Below are positions 18,612 to 28,668 of a stretch of 64,000 nt of DNA, piece after piece. Origin of the DNA: Candidatus Borrarchaeum yapensis (lineage in GTDB: Archaea; Asgardarchaeota; Sifarchaeia; Borrarchaeales; Borrarchaeaceae). The stretch covers positions 1 to 64,000 of the forward strand of contig JAEOSF010000012.1 in the NCBI GenBank assembly GCA_016840515.1. The letters run 5' to 3'. A program made the translations under genes and the position numbers. The notes beneath the pieces were generated by a model. The model worked only from the letters and a program-made list of their open reading frames with translations. It was not told where the DNA came from and did no database searches. Numbering within the stretch: position 1 is the first letter of the stretch; the number at the start of each line of letters is the position of its first letter.

Positions 18612-19910
18612 ATGTCTTTAAGAAATGAGGAGAATCACCTTTTAAAACATAATGAAGTTGTTATCAACGTTAAAAACGTATCAAAGAAATTTTCCAAGTC
18701 TCTTAAACGATCTATGATATATGGCATGAAAGATATTTTTCGAAATACTTTTATGATGTCGTCAAAATCTGAGAGACTCAGAAACAGTGAATTTTGGGCA
18801 GTAAAGGATGTATCATTCCAAGTAAAAGAAAGTGAATGCCTAGGTATAATTGGTCCTAACGGTTCTGGAAAAACGACCCTCTTATCTATGTTGAATGGCA
18901 TTTACATGCCAGATAAAGGTAAGATCATGACAAAAGGAAAGGTAGGCGCACTAATAGCGGTTGGAGCTGGTTTCCACCCTATGTTATCAGGACGGGAGAA
19001 CATTTACATAAACGGTGCAGTATTGGGAATGAACAAAGAAGAAATTAACGAGAAATTTGATTCTATAGTTGAATTTGCCGATATTGGAGATTTTCTCGAT
19101 ATGCCTGTGAAACACTATAGTTCTGGAATGTATGTAAGACTTGGATTTGCGGTGGCTATTCACTGTGAACCAGATATACTCTTAGTCGATGAGATCTTGT
19201 CTGTAGGAGATATCAGATTTCGGGATAAATCACAAAGGAAATTTATGGAATTACTAGAAGAAGGTACTTCAGTTGTTTTCGTTTCTCATAATCTTAACAC
19301 TGTAAGACGTGTATGCGATAAAGCACTTATGTTAAACAAAGGAGAAGTTGTTGACTATGGAGCGGTTGAAGATGTCGTTAATAATTATAGTCAGTTAATG
19401 AACAGAGAGGAGCTAAAATCTCTCAAAGAAAAAAGTGAACTGGCTACCTTGACGAGGAAAGGAGAAACCGGAAGGATAGAACTTTTTAACTGCAAGGTTT
19501 TTGAGGAAAGAGGAAATCCTGAATCTAATGAGATCGAATTTGGTCAAAATATTGTAATTGAATTTGAGTATCAATGTTATGAGAAGTTAAAAAACCCTGA
19601 ATTTCGCATAACTATCTCTTCAGCTTTTAATAGAAAACCAATTGCAAAGTTAAGTTCTTACTCTATACCCAACTTACCTGAAACATACGAAGGAACTGGG
19701 AAAATTAGATTTACGATTACAAACAATAATCTACATCATGGTGTTTTCCTCATCGGTCTTTCAGTTGTAAAAGAAACTTTTGGCCATCTATTTACTATTA
19801 ACAATTGTCAACAATTTATTATCAAAAGCCAAGATCCTAAAGCTCATCTTGTAGAATATTCGAATTTGCTATCAGTTTTTGATTTTGAAGTGGAACATTT
19901 TAGTGAATGA
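18612..19910 (+). CDS. wzt: Polysaccharide ABC exporter ATPase (Wzt-like) with C-terminal extension
   Basis: 'GIIGPNGSGKTTLLSMLNGIYMPDKG', 'VGAGFHPMLSGRENIYING', 'HYSSGMYVRLGFAVAIH'; about 150-aa C-terminal beta-rich region resembling Wzt_C. Confidence 0.92.
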   Translation: MSLRNEENHLLKHNEVVINVKNVSKKFSKSLKRSMIYGMKDIFRNTFMMSSKSERLRNSEFWAVKDVSFQVKESECLGIIGPNGSGKTTLLSMLNGIYMPDKGKIMTKGKVGALIAVGAGFHPMLSGRENIYINGAVLGMNKEEINEKFDSIVEFADIGDFLDMPVKHYSSGMYVRLGFAVAIHCEPDILLVDEILSVGDIRFRDKSQRKFMELLEEGTSVVFVSHNLNTVRRVCDKALMLNKGEVVDYGAVEDVVNNYSQLMNREELKSLKEKSELATLTRKGETGRIELFNCKVFEERGNPESNEIEFGQNIVIEFEYQCYEKLKNPEFRITISSAFNRKPIAKLSSYSIPNLPETYEGTGKIRFTITNNNLHHGVFLIGLSVVKETFGHLFTINNCQQFIIKSQDPKAHLVEYSNLLSVFDFEVEHFSE

Positions 19911-20947
19911 GGAATCAAGTTGTTAAATATTCAGTGGAGGTAAATTCGATTTCAAATGTAAAGAATTTTTTGCCTAATGTTGTTGTACTTGGTGCTCAAA
20001 AATGTGGGACAACTTGGTTGTTTAAAAATTTACAAACGCATCCAGATATTCTAATTCCAAGAAAGGAGATCCATTACTTCACTAGACATCATTCAAAAGG
20101 GATTGAGTGGTATTCGAATTATTACAAAGACGCCTATAATGGGCAGAAAATTCTAATGGATATAGCTACTAACTATCTTTATGATCATGATTATTTTAGA
20201 AGATATATGCTTACTTATCATAGAAATATTGCAGAAGAGATTTACAATACACTAAATGAAGCAAAATTAATATTAATGGTCAGAGATCCAATAGATCGAG
20301 CGTTTTCGCAATATATCAACTTATTACAAGAAACAATTACTTATGGTGCGATTTATAGCGGTAAAATTAAACCAATTGATTCTCTAAAAGCCAGAAAAAT
20401 GGGGTTTAAATACCCTAAACACTGGCCGTTAGGTTTTAAATTACAAGACCGTGACGCTTTCTTTTATGTGCCAGATACGTTTGAGAAAGCAATAATTACT
20501 CATCCTTATCTACTTATGCGTGGTTTTTTTGCTACATATTTAAAAAAATATTTAGAGTATTTCAAGAAAGATCAATTTTTATTTTTAGAATTTAATATGC
20601 TAAAAAAGAATCCAAAAGGGCTTCTAAATTCTGTCTACGATTTTTTGGGAATAGAAAGGTATTATGATGAGGAATTTTTGTACAAGAGAATCAATCCAGC
20701 TAGCAAAAGAAAAATTGTTAGAAATTGGAGTTTAGAATCATATATAATACGGATTTTAAGAGAAGAAACTATTCCACACAAATTCAAAATCCCTTTAAAA
20801 ATTCTATCGAAATTGAATTTAGCTTTAGGTAAGAAAGCACAACCTAAACCAAAAAAAGAAACGATAAAAATACTGTCTAGATGGTATAAGCCACACAATC
20901 TAGAATTGGAAAAAATTACTGGCTTAAATTTAAGCCATTGGAAATGA
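19907..20947 (+). CDS. Sulfotransferase
   Basis: 'NVVVLGAQKCGTTWLFKNLQTHPDILIPRKEIHYF', 'AKLILMVRDPIDRAFSQYINLLQ'; ATGA overlap with wzt. Confidence 0.92.
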   Translation: MRNQVVKYSVEVNSISNVKNFLPNVVVLGAQKCGTTWLFKNLQTHPDILIPRKEIHYFTRHHSKGIEWYSNYYKDAYNGQKILMDIATNYLYDHDYFRRYMLTYHRNIAEEIYNTLNEAKLILMVRDPIDRAFSQYINLLQETITYGAIYSGKIKPIDSLKARKMGFKYPKHWPLGFKLQDRDAFFYVPDTFEKAIITHPYLLMRGFFATYLKKYLEYFKKDQFLFLEFNMLKKNPKGLLNSVYDFLGIERYYDEEFLYKRINPASKRKIVRNWSLESYIIRILREETIPHKFKIPLKILSKLNLALGKKAQPKPKKETIKILSRWYKPHNLELEKITGLNLSHWK

Positions 20948-21065
20948 GACAACCCAATTATTGTTTATTTGATCAAAAACAAAAGCGAAGAACAGTTACA
21001 TAACATTCTGTTCATAAATAGGAGGCAATTCTTACAGATACATTATCGAAAAGGAAAGATAAAGA

Positions 21066-21965
21066 ATGTTGCCAAATTTCTTAATTATAGGTGCACAGAG
21101 ATCTGCTACTACTTTCGTCCATAAATGTTTAGAAGATCATCCCAATATTTTTATGCCTCCAAAAGAAAAAGCCTTTTTTGAGAATCCATATTACTTTCAA
21201 AAAGATTTCAATGAATTTGAAAAACTATTTGAAAATTTATCTCAAAAAGCTATTGGAATCAAACGCCCTAATTATTTAGGTAAAATAGAATGCCCAGAAA
21301 GAATCTATCAGTATATTCCAAATGCTAAACTTATAGTGATACTTCGAAATCCAGTGGAGAGAGCGATATCTGCCTATTTTCATCAGATGAAATCAGGTTT
21401 TATCCCAATAAAACCTGTTGAAAAAGGATTACTAGATGTGATCAACCGAAAATACGACAAATTGTATCCTAGATCCAAGGAAATAATTGAGTTCGGCTTT
21501 TATCATAAGCATTTGATGCGTTACTTACATTATTTTAAAAAAGATCAATTATTAGCAATCCTCTATAGTGATCTTAGAGCGGATCCACTTAAATCAATTC
21601 AGTATATTTACAGGTTTCTTAAAGTTGATGATAATTATATTCCAAAAACATTGAAAAGCAAACAAAATCCAGGTGTGTACTCGTTAACAAGGCTCAGACT
21701 ACTCAATATCCGTCATCGATTTATTTCAATTTATAATGAAGATAAAACTGCAAGATATGGTAAGAAACAAAAGACAATACTAGATAGACTAATTGATAGA
21801 ATCATTCTTACAATTGATAGAAAATTACTCTCTCGAATTTGTAAAAACTCGAGGTCAAAGCTAAGTGCTAAACTTGCTAGAAGTCTATTCGAAATATATG
21901 AAGAAGACATCACTGGGCTGGAAAGTTTCTTAGGCAGAAAATTAACACATTGGATGAAGTACTAG
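21066..21965 (+). CDS. Sulfotransferase
   Basis: 'LPNFLIIGAQRSATTFVHKCLEDHPNIFMPPKEKAFFE', 'AKLIVILRNPVERAISAYFHQM'. Confidence 0.92.
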   Translation: MLPNFLIIGAQRSATTFVHKCLEDHPNIFMPPKEKAFFENPYYFQKDFNEFEKLFENLSQKAIGIKRPNYLGKIECPERIYQYIPNAKLIVILRNPVERAISAYFHQMKSGFIPIKPVEKGLLDVINRKYDKLYPRSKEIIEFGFYHKHLMRYLHYFKKDQLLAILYSDLRADPLKSIQYIYRFLKVDDNYIPKTLKSKQNPGVYSLTRLRLLNIRHRFISIYNEDKTARYGKKQKTILDRLIDRIILTIDRKLLSRICKNSRSKLSAKLARSLFEIYEEDITGLESFLGRKLTHWMKY

Positions 21966-22138
21966 TAAATGCAAGATAGCGACTTGTAACACCTGTATTT
22001 CTACAGAATGACGAAAAGGATTTTATTATATTTTTTTATTGATTATGTCGAAGATGTTTTTCAGTAAAGAGAACTATTTAAGATACTAACAGGATTTCTC
22101 TTTGCTGTTTGCTAAATTTAAGTTGTTGGAAGAGGAAA

Positions 22139-22999
22139 ATGGATATCAATAGATTTCTTTATCAAATTAACAAGTATATTGTTCGAACACGAGTTAAAGA
22201 TAAGAAGTCCAAAAAAATTACAAAGGTATTAGACCGACTTGCTTCATTTCCTTGGAAAGGTTTATACACCAAATTGAATCCAGAAAGTAAATTTATTATA
22301 AGAGTGGATGATTATCCTCGCTTAGATCATAAATTCGACAATTTTAAAAGATTTCATTTACTTACAAAGAAGTATAGAATAAATTACTTGTTATGTGTTA
22401 CTCCATTTGAGAATTTCTATGGTAGAGAAGTTGATTTCCTAAACTCAGAGTATTTTGATTATTTGTTAAAAGAGCAAATAGAATTTGGGTTACATGGGCT
22501 CACACATCAGAGAAGAAATGGTAAGAGCGAAATATTACTAATGGGAATACGGGAATTGAGAGAAAGAATTGTAGAAATACTGAACTTGTTTTCAAAATAT
22601 TCCAATTTCAGAAAAGTTTTCATTCCACCCTTTAATCAGCTCGATTATGATACATTTATTGAATTATCGAGACATTTTGAAATAGTGACGGGCGGTCCTG
22701 AGACATTACATTTGTTTGGAGCTTATCCACCAATGATATTAAATTCTTGTGCATACTTACCTTCATATTATGGTTTTTACGGTCGCTCAGAACGGATTAA
22801 TGAATTTTTAAAGAGTGGTAGGACTTATTTCAACAATCTCATGCCGATCACATTACATTGGGCTTGGGAAATTAGAGACAATTTCAAGAATTTGAATACT
22901 CTCCTGCTAAACATTAGTGGCAAGACGAGGACATGGAAGAAGACAATAGAATTATTTAAAACTCATAGAAATATTTGGATGTCTTGGTTTAAAAGATAA
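22139..22999 (+). CDS. Polysaccharide deacetylase-like protein (NodB/DUF2334-type barrel)
   Basis: 'FIIRVDDYPRLDHKF' (DD motif), 'FGLHGLTHQRR' (HxxxH), 'FIPPFNQLDYDTF' (PP.N.LD). ATG at 22139 preceded by gaagaggaaa; ORF track starts at 22109. Confidence 0.7.
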   Translation: MDINRFLYQINKYIVRTRVKDKKSKKITKVLDRLASFPWKGLYTKLNPESKFIIRVDDYPRLDHKFDNFKRFHLLTKKYRINYLLCVTPFENFYGREVDFLNSEYFDYLLKEQIEFGLHGLTHQRRNGKSEILLMGIRELRERIVEILNLFSKYSNFRKVFIPPFNQLDYDTFIELSRHFEIVTGGPETLHLFGAYPPMILNSCAYLPSYYGFYGRSERINEFLKSGRTYFNNLMPITLHWAWEIRDNFKNLNTLLLNISGKTRTWKKTIELFKTHRNIWMSWFKR

Positions 23000-23057
23000 T
23001 GAAATGAATACTTATGATTGAAAATACTTCCATATACAACTAACTAAGGTCGCTCTA

Positions 23058-23074
23058 ACTTATTAAAAATAAGT
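23058..23074. repeat. Perfect 7-bp-arm hairpin ACTTATT-AAA-AATAAGT
   Basis: Read directly in an intergenic region; followed by 'cttctccc'. Confidence 0.4.
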
Positions 23075-23144
23075 CTTCTCCCTAGCCAAAATTCAACTAT
23101 TTGAAAGCATTTGGTTAATGGGCACAGAGAGGAGATGTAACTGA

Positions 23145-24386
23145 TTGAGCAAGATTTCCATTAAATCAATAAGCTGGTTATTTCAAATCAACTTTGGTGG
23201 AGTTGAAAATAGAGCCCATAATATGGCAACTTATTTATCTAGATTTGCAGATGTAGAATTAATATTTGCAAAAGCGATTTTTTCTAATACAAATCACCAA
23301 AGATACCTACCAGAATTTGCTAAAAAGAGGACTAATAGAATAGCAAAATTCTGGCTAAACTTTGCAGATATAGAATTCCTTCTTGAAAGAACAATTTTTT
23401 CTAAATCCAGCTGTCAAATTAAAGATACTCTCCGTTATCATCCTATACAGATCTATTTTGACCCATATATATTTTATAGAAAAAGATTTTGGGAAGAATT
23501 CTTTGTTAATAAGACAACAAAATACTTAGAAAGATATAAGAATGAGATAGATCTTGTCCACGGTCAAGGGGTTAGTGGGGCAGTTGGGATTAATTTAGGT
23601 GTGCCTACTATAACGATAATTCGTGGAGTTGATCGATGGGGGAGAAATCCGCCAGAATTGAAAAGAATGGTTGTTAAGAAGTCAAATAAGCTTATTGCAG
23701 TAACGGAACGAAATCGCAAATTATTATTAAAAAGAGGTGTAGAAAAAGAAAGAATTTCTGTTATTCATGCTGGTGTTGATTTTCACGGAATTTCTAATAC
23801 AATACTTGAATCAAACGATTTTTTAGTGAAATATGGCATCAATCCTGAAAAGAAAATAATTCTCTCAGTTCATAATTTCCATCAAGTTAAAAACACTAAA
23901 GGAATTATTGATCCCTTTATTAAAATCAAAATTAAACACCCTGACTATCAATTAGTACTTATTGGAGACGGTTCGGAACGACTACATTATGTTGATTATG
24001 TTAAAAAGAAAAATATTAAAGATGTTTATTTTCCAGGAAAAATATTTGGAAAAGATCTTTATCAGTTTTATAAATCAGCTGATATTTTCATTTTACCAAG
24101 CTTTCATGATACCTTTCCACTCACTTGTCTTGAGGCAATGGCCGCTAAATGTGCGGTAATTATGACCAAGAATACTAGCATGATAGAAATAGCAGAAAAT
24201 AAGAAACACGCAATTTTTATTGACCCAACTAGCCAACCAGAGATTGAGCAGGCATTGTCAACTTTGATAGAAGACAAAAACATAAAAGAATACATAAAAC
24301 AGAATGGATGCAAACTTGCTTCTACACTTAATTGGGAAAAACAAGGCTACTTGCTCTGGCAGGAAGTGCAAGAAATATTGAAATAA
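23145..24386 (+). CDS. GT4-family glycosyltransferase with internal duplication in the N-lobe
   Basis: 'LSVHNFHQVKNTKGIIDPFIKIK', 'LPSFHDTFPLTCLEAMAAKCAVIMTKNT'; near-repeat FADVELIFAKAIFSNTNHQ / FADIEFLLERTIFSKSSCQ. Confidence 0.88.
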   Translation: MSKISIKSISWLFQINFGGVENRAHNMATYLSRFADVELIFAKAIFSNTNHQRYLPEFAKKRTNRIAKFWLNFADIEFLLERTIFSKSSCQIKDTLRYHPIQIYFDPYIFYRKRFWEEFFVNKTTKYLERYKNEIDLVHGQGVSGAVGINLGVPTITIIRGVDRWGRNPPELKRMVVKKSNKLIAVTERNRKLLLKRGVEKERISVIHAGVDFHGISNTILESNDFLVKYGINPEKKIILSVHNFHQVKNTKGIIDPFIKIKIKHPDYQLVLIGDGSERLHYVDYVKKKNIKDVYFPGKIFGKDLYQFYKSADIFILPSFHDTFPLTCLEAMAAKCAVIMTKNTSMIEIAENKKHAIFIDPTSQPEIEQALSTLIEDKNIKEYIKQNGCKLASTLNWEKQGYLLWQEVQEILK

Positions 24387-24399
24387 TTTTGAAATTCTG

Positions 24400-25356
24400 G
24401 TGATTTTTATTCTCTCAATCGTAATTCCAACATTCAATAGAGCAAAATCTATGAAGGCAACACTTGAGTCGTTACTTCAGCAAAACTATACTGATTTTGA
24501 AGTCCTTGTAGTTGATAACGGTCCTTCAACTGATAAGACGAAAGAACTAGTAGAAAATATTGCAAAAAAGGACAAACGTTTCAAGTATTTATCAACTGAA
24601 CTAAAGGGATGCATTTTTGCGAGAAATATAGGAGCTGAAAAAGCAAAAGGAGAAATCTTTCTAACCCTTGATGATGATATTGAGTTCATAGAGTCAGAAA
24701 CGCTAAAAAATCTTATGGAAACTTTTAAGGTGGATGATAAGATCGGAGTTGTAGGTTCTATTGAACTCAGGAAAGCAAATCAAATAGTTCCTAGGGGTCC
24801 AAACCCTCTTCCCTCGGAAACAGGCCGGATTCTTCAAAACGGAGAGATAAATACCGCTTTTGGATGGATTGAAGGTCATGGAATTACTGAAGTGGATCAT
24901 GTAAGGAGTTTATTCATGGCTATTCGAATGGATCTATTAAAATTAGTTGGTGTCTTTGACGAAACGTACGATGCCAAAGGTATGGGATTTCGTTACGAAA
25001 CTGATCTTTGCTTAAAAATTAAAGAGATTGGGTACAAAGTGATAGTAAATCCTGAAATTAAAATATGGCACAAAGTCACAAAACGTCCACGAGGATTTCG
25101 AAGAAAAAGAGGTCTAGACTATTTCTATTATGCAAATAGAAATCATATTTTTTTTATGAGACGCTTTTTTTGGAAAAAACACTCCTTTACAAACCTAATA
25201 AGAGACATTCTTAGAGGCACAAGAAGTTGTCCAGGTGTCAGACGGGGCTTGGTTAATTTCAAGCATGAGTTGAATTTAATATGGACTGTTTACATCCTTG
25301 TGTCAATAATTGGAAAAATCTCTGGCTATTTGAGGTACTTAAAATATGGCTCTTAA
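24400..25356 (+). CDS. GT2-family glycosyltransferase
   Basis: 'LSIVIPTFNRAKSMKATLESLLQQNYTDFEVLVVDNG', 'ARNIGAEKAKGEIFLTLDDDIEF'. Confidence 0.93.
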   Translation: MIFILSIVIPTFNRAKSMKATLESLLQQNYTDFEVLVVDNGPSTDKTKELVENIAKKDKRFKYLSTELKGCIFARNIGAEKAKGEIFLTLDDDIEFIESETLKNLMETFKVDDKIGVVGSIELRKANQIVPRGPNPLPSETGRILQNGEINTAFGWIEGHGITEVDHVRSLFMAIRMDLLKLVGVFDETYDAKGMGFRYETDLCLKIKEIGYKVIVNPEIKIWHKVTKRPRGFRRKRGLDYFYYANRNHIFFMRRFFWKKHSFTNLIRDILRGTRSCPGVRRGLVNFKHELNLIWTVYILVSIIGKISGYLRYLKYGS

Positions 25357-26716
25357 GAAGATCTTGATTACTTGTGATAGCTATTACCCCATCCCGGGTG
25401 GAATTCAGCAATACGTCCGAGGACTCGGATTAGAATTGCGTAAGCAGGAGTATGAAATTACCATTTTAACAAGTTCAATTGAAGGTCACTCCGAACGAGA
25501 ACAAATGCCAGAAGGGCTTGTGATCAGAACACCGTTAATGAACGAAGCCATACGGCGTCCAGAAATTGTTTTATCCAAATGGAAACGACTTGTCCCTTTA
25601 ATTGGCTCGATTAAACCTGATATAGTTTTTGCAAACAATCATGCATCTATTGCAATAATCAAAGCCGCAAAGGCATTAGATCTCCCAATTATCCATTGCT
25701 GTCGAGGCTGGGGATTACTTTGTCCTTTGAGGGTTAGATTGATTAAGCCTAAAACTGAAGAACTTTGCTTTAATGAACGATCATTTGAAAATTGCTCGAT
25801 ATGCGCCAAGAGAAAAGGGAAATTTTTTCATTATATTGAGAGACAGGAGCCTGCAAAGAATGAATTATTCGGTAAAAAACAGATTTCTTTAAAACGAAAA
25901 TTGAAATTATGGTTGACTAATGTTTCTATTTTTCCTAAACTAAGTGTTGCGCAATCTAAAAAGAAATACAAATCTTTGATAGATCGTTATGACAAATATC
26001 AAGAAATTCTCGAATCTGCTGATAAAATAGTATCTCTATCAAACATGTATAGTTCCTTTTTCGATTCGAAAAAAACAACAGTAATCCCTACAGGGATAGA
26101 TGAATTATTTTATTATAAAGTGGATGACACTTCTCTCCTAAGTCAATTGGGCATAACAGGACCTTATATCCTCGTTACAAGTCGTATTCATCATAATAAG
26201 GGTCAAAAATGGGCTGTTGAAGCGATGAAACATCTATCTGAGAATATAAAACTTGTTCTGGCTGGGAAACTAAAAGATAATTTTCATACTAGGGAGATTA
26301 TAGAAACAATAGAACAATCGAATCTTAAGAGTAGGGTAATTTTCACTAATTTTTTAATGCCAGAAGAGTTGAGGCAATTATATTCCCATGCAATTGCAAC
26401 AATTGTTCCTTCGATTTGGGCAGAACCTTATGGACAAGTTACAATAGAAGCTATGGCTTGTGCGTGTCCAGTGATTATTACAGGAAATTCTGGCTCTGCT
26501 GAAGCCGTGGACAATGGAATAGATGGCTATATTGTTCCTCGGAAAAATTCGAAAGCAATTGCTAATGCAGTAAAAATGATACAGTATAAACGAGATGAAT
26601 TTGGGAGGAATGCCCGTAACAAAGTTCTGAGACAATTTGCGTGGCCAATTTTGTCTAAAAAGATCCTCGAGCTCTTCTATGAGCTCTTAAAAAGTCGAAC
26701 ATATGATGTTCCTTGA
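25346..26716 (+). CDS. GT4-family glycosyltransferase
   Basis: 'CDSYYPIPGGIQQYVRGLGLEL', 'VPSIWAEPYGQVTIEAMACACPVIITGNSGSAE'. Confidence 0.93.
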   Translation: MALKKILITCDSYYPIPGGIQQYVRGLGLELRKQEYEITILTSSIEGHSEREQMPEGLVIRTPLMNEAIRRPEIVLSKWKRLVPLIGSIKPDIVFANNHASIAIIKAAKALDLPIIHCCRGWGLLCPLRVRLIKPKTEELCFNERSFENCSICAKRKGKFFHYIERQEPAKNELFGKKQISLKRKLKLWLTNVSIFPKLSVAQSKKKYKSLIDRYDKYQEILESADKIVSLSNMYSSFFDSKKTTVIPTGIDELFYYKVDDTSLLSQLGITGPYILVTSRIHHNKGQKWAVEAMKHLSENIKLVLAGKLKDNFHTREIIETIEQSNLKSRVIFTNFLMPEELRQLYSHAIATIVPSIWAEPYGQVTIEAMACACPVIITGNSGSAEAVDNGIDGYIVPRKNSKAIANAVKMIQYKRDEFGRNARNKVLRQFAWPILSKKILELFYELLKSRTYDVP

Positions 26717-26807
26717 AAAGTTAAACAGGAAAGACTGGATAATCAAAATTGTAAAAGAGATTCCAAAGTTTATGTAGAAAAACTATGTCAATACATGAGG
26801 TAGCCTA

Positions 26808-28532
26808 ATGGAACTAAAAAAATACGATAAAGGTTTAGCATTAGTGATATTAGCGAGTTCATTTATCAAATTTATTGCACATCTGTTCAATTATGTCTTC
26901 TACAACGGTTATTTCATTGTTAATGGATTAAATAGGGCTTATGATGTACCCCAGCATCTAGTTTATACTATGGAGATCTTAAGAGGAGAATGGCCATTTC
27001 AAAATCCATTGGCTGTTGGTTTTTCAATAGATTATCCAATAGGTCTCCCGCTTTTGATTGCAGTTCTTGTAGGAATAACAGGCGCACCTGTTCTTCATAT
27101 ATTTAGATTTTTTCCTGTAGTTTTGAATATTTTTGTTGGATTAACAAGTTACGTAATGGTCTCTTCGTTATGTAAAAGCAAACGTATTGGCTTTTATGCA
27201 ACGTTCTTCATTATCTTTTCAGGAGGATTTTTGTGGACTACAGAATTTTTCCCGATCTTAAGAGAGTTTTGGACTTTATACAAATATCTTCGTATAGAAG
27301 ACAGTTTTTATGCTGCTTCAATTAGTGCTAACCTTTTTAGGCCATTATCGAGGACTTTTGGATTTGGTCTATTTTGTTTTTACCTTTATTTTCTAAATCT
27401 ATTTCTAGAATCAAACAGAACCAAACTCATTTTTATCAACGGTATTCTTCTAGGGATTTTGCTTAATACTTCACCTGGCATGGCATTTGTACTCTTTATT
27501 TTATCAATAATAGCCCTATTGCACTTTAATATTACTTCAAGCAATATATTGAAATATTTGCTAATAATAGGTCTAGTATCTCTTTCATCCAGTCCATTAT
27601 TATTTCAACTTGTTGTGGGGTTCTCGAAAGGCGAAGGACTTTTATCTTTATTATCTCATGGATGGAGATACTTGTCGCCTGTATTTTATCCATCATTTTT
27701 TGGAATAGCTTTCTTGTTTATGGTTCTTGGTGTATTTTCTTATTCGATGGAAAATAAAACTCGAAACTTTTTACTTTTATGGCTAGCTATGGCTTTATTA
27801 TTAGCCAATCTAGTTCCGGTTGGAATAGCATTGCAAACACACACTTTCACTTTGTTACTAAACATTCCTGTCTATATTTTTTCAAGCTTAGGCTTAATTA
27901 AAATCCTTGAATTAGATTTGTCAAAGTATCAAAGTAATTGGTTAATTAAAAAACTCGAAACCGCAAGGACTCCTTCGTTTTTCAATATTAACACTTTAAA
28001 ACGTTATATAGTCACACTTTTGTTGATATCTTGTTGCATTTCCCCTCTTTTTCAATTTGTTTATAATCTGGGTTATGAAAAGAATATGCTTGTTGAAGAA
28101 CAAGAGTATAATGCTCTGATATGGCTTCGAGAAAATATTGATGAAAATGCCGTGTTTTTAACTTTTCATTATATAAACATAGAAAAATCTAAAATTAGCG
28201 GAACTTATGCCAGGGCCGGCAGAGGGCATTCATTAGTTACAACAATAGGTGAAAGAAGAGTTCTATTAAATTTAAGAGCAGTATTTCTTTCGAAAGGAAT
28301 GGACCATAATGAAACTATGAGACTTGCAGCTGATATTGATTTTATATATACATCCAATGATTTACAAGAAAGCATTCACTTGCTTGAATCATATTCAGTT
28401 AAGTGCATTTATGTAGGACCTGACGAACAAGAAAGATATTCTGTTGCGATTCACAAGTTCGAGAATCAGAAATACTTTGAAAGTGTTTATTTAAATAATT
28501 TAGTAACGATTTACGAACTAAAAACCACCTGA
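26808..28532 (+). CDS. Polytopic membrane protein, GT-C-like glycosyltransferase candidate
   Basis: Many TM segments plus C-terminal soluble domain 'YNALIWLRENIDENAVFLTF...GRGHSLVTTIGERRVLLN'. Confidence 0.65.
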   Translation: MELKKYDKGLALVILASSFIKFIAHLFNYVFYNGYFIVNGLNRAYDVPQHLVYTMEILRGEWPFQNPLAVGFSIDYPIGLPLLIAVLVGITGAPVLHIFRFFPVVLNIFVGLTSYVMVSSLCKSKRIGFYATFFIIFSGGFLWTTEFFPILREFWTLYKYLRIEDSFYAASISANLFRPLSRTFGFGLFCFYLYFLNLFLESNRTKLIFINGILLGILLNTSPGMAFVLFILSIIALLHFNITSSNILKYLLIIGLVSLSSSPLLFQLVVGFSKGEGLLSLLSHGWRYLSPVFYPSFFGIAFLFMVLGVFSYSMENKTRNFLLLWLAMALLLANLVPVGIALQTHTFTLLLNIPVYIFSSLGLIKILELDLSKYQSNWLIKKLETARTPSFFNINTLKRYIVTLLLISCCISPLFQFVYNLGYEKNMLVEEQEYNALIWLRENIDENAVFLTFHYINIEKSKISGTYARAGRGHSLVTTIGERRVLLNLRAVFLSKGMDHNETMRLAADIDFIYTSNDLQESIHLLESYSVKCIYVGPDEQERYSVAIHKFENQKYFESVYLNNLVTIYELKTT

Positions 28533-28668
28533 TTGCAATTTAAAGACACAAAGATGACTTATGCCAAAGAAGAGAGTTTTTTAAAAAAGAAAAATTTAAT
28601 GAGGTCGACTTAAAAAAAAGCAAGTTGTATTTCTGTACTCCGAGTATCAAAATTAGAGGCTACTCGAT

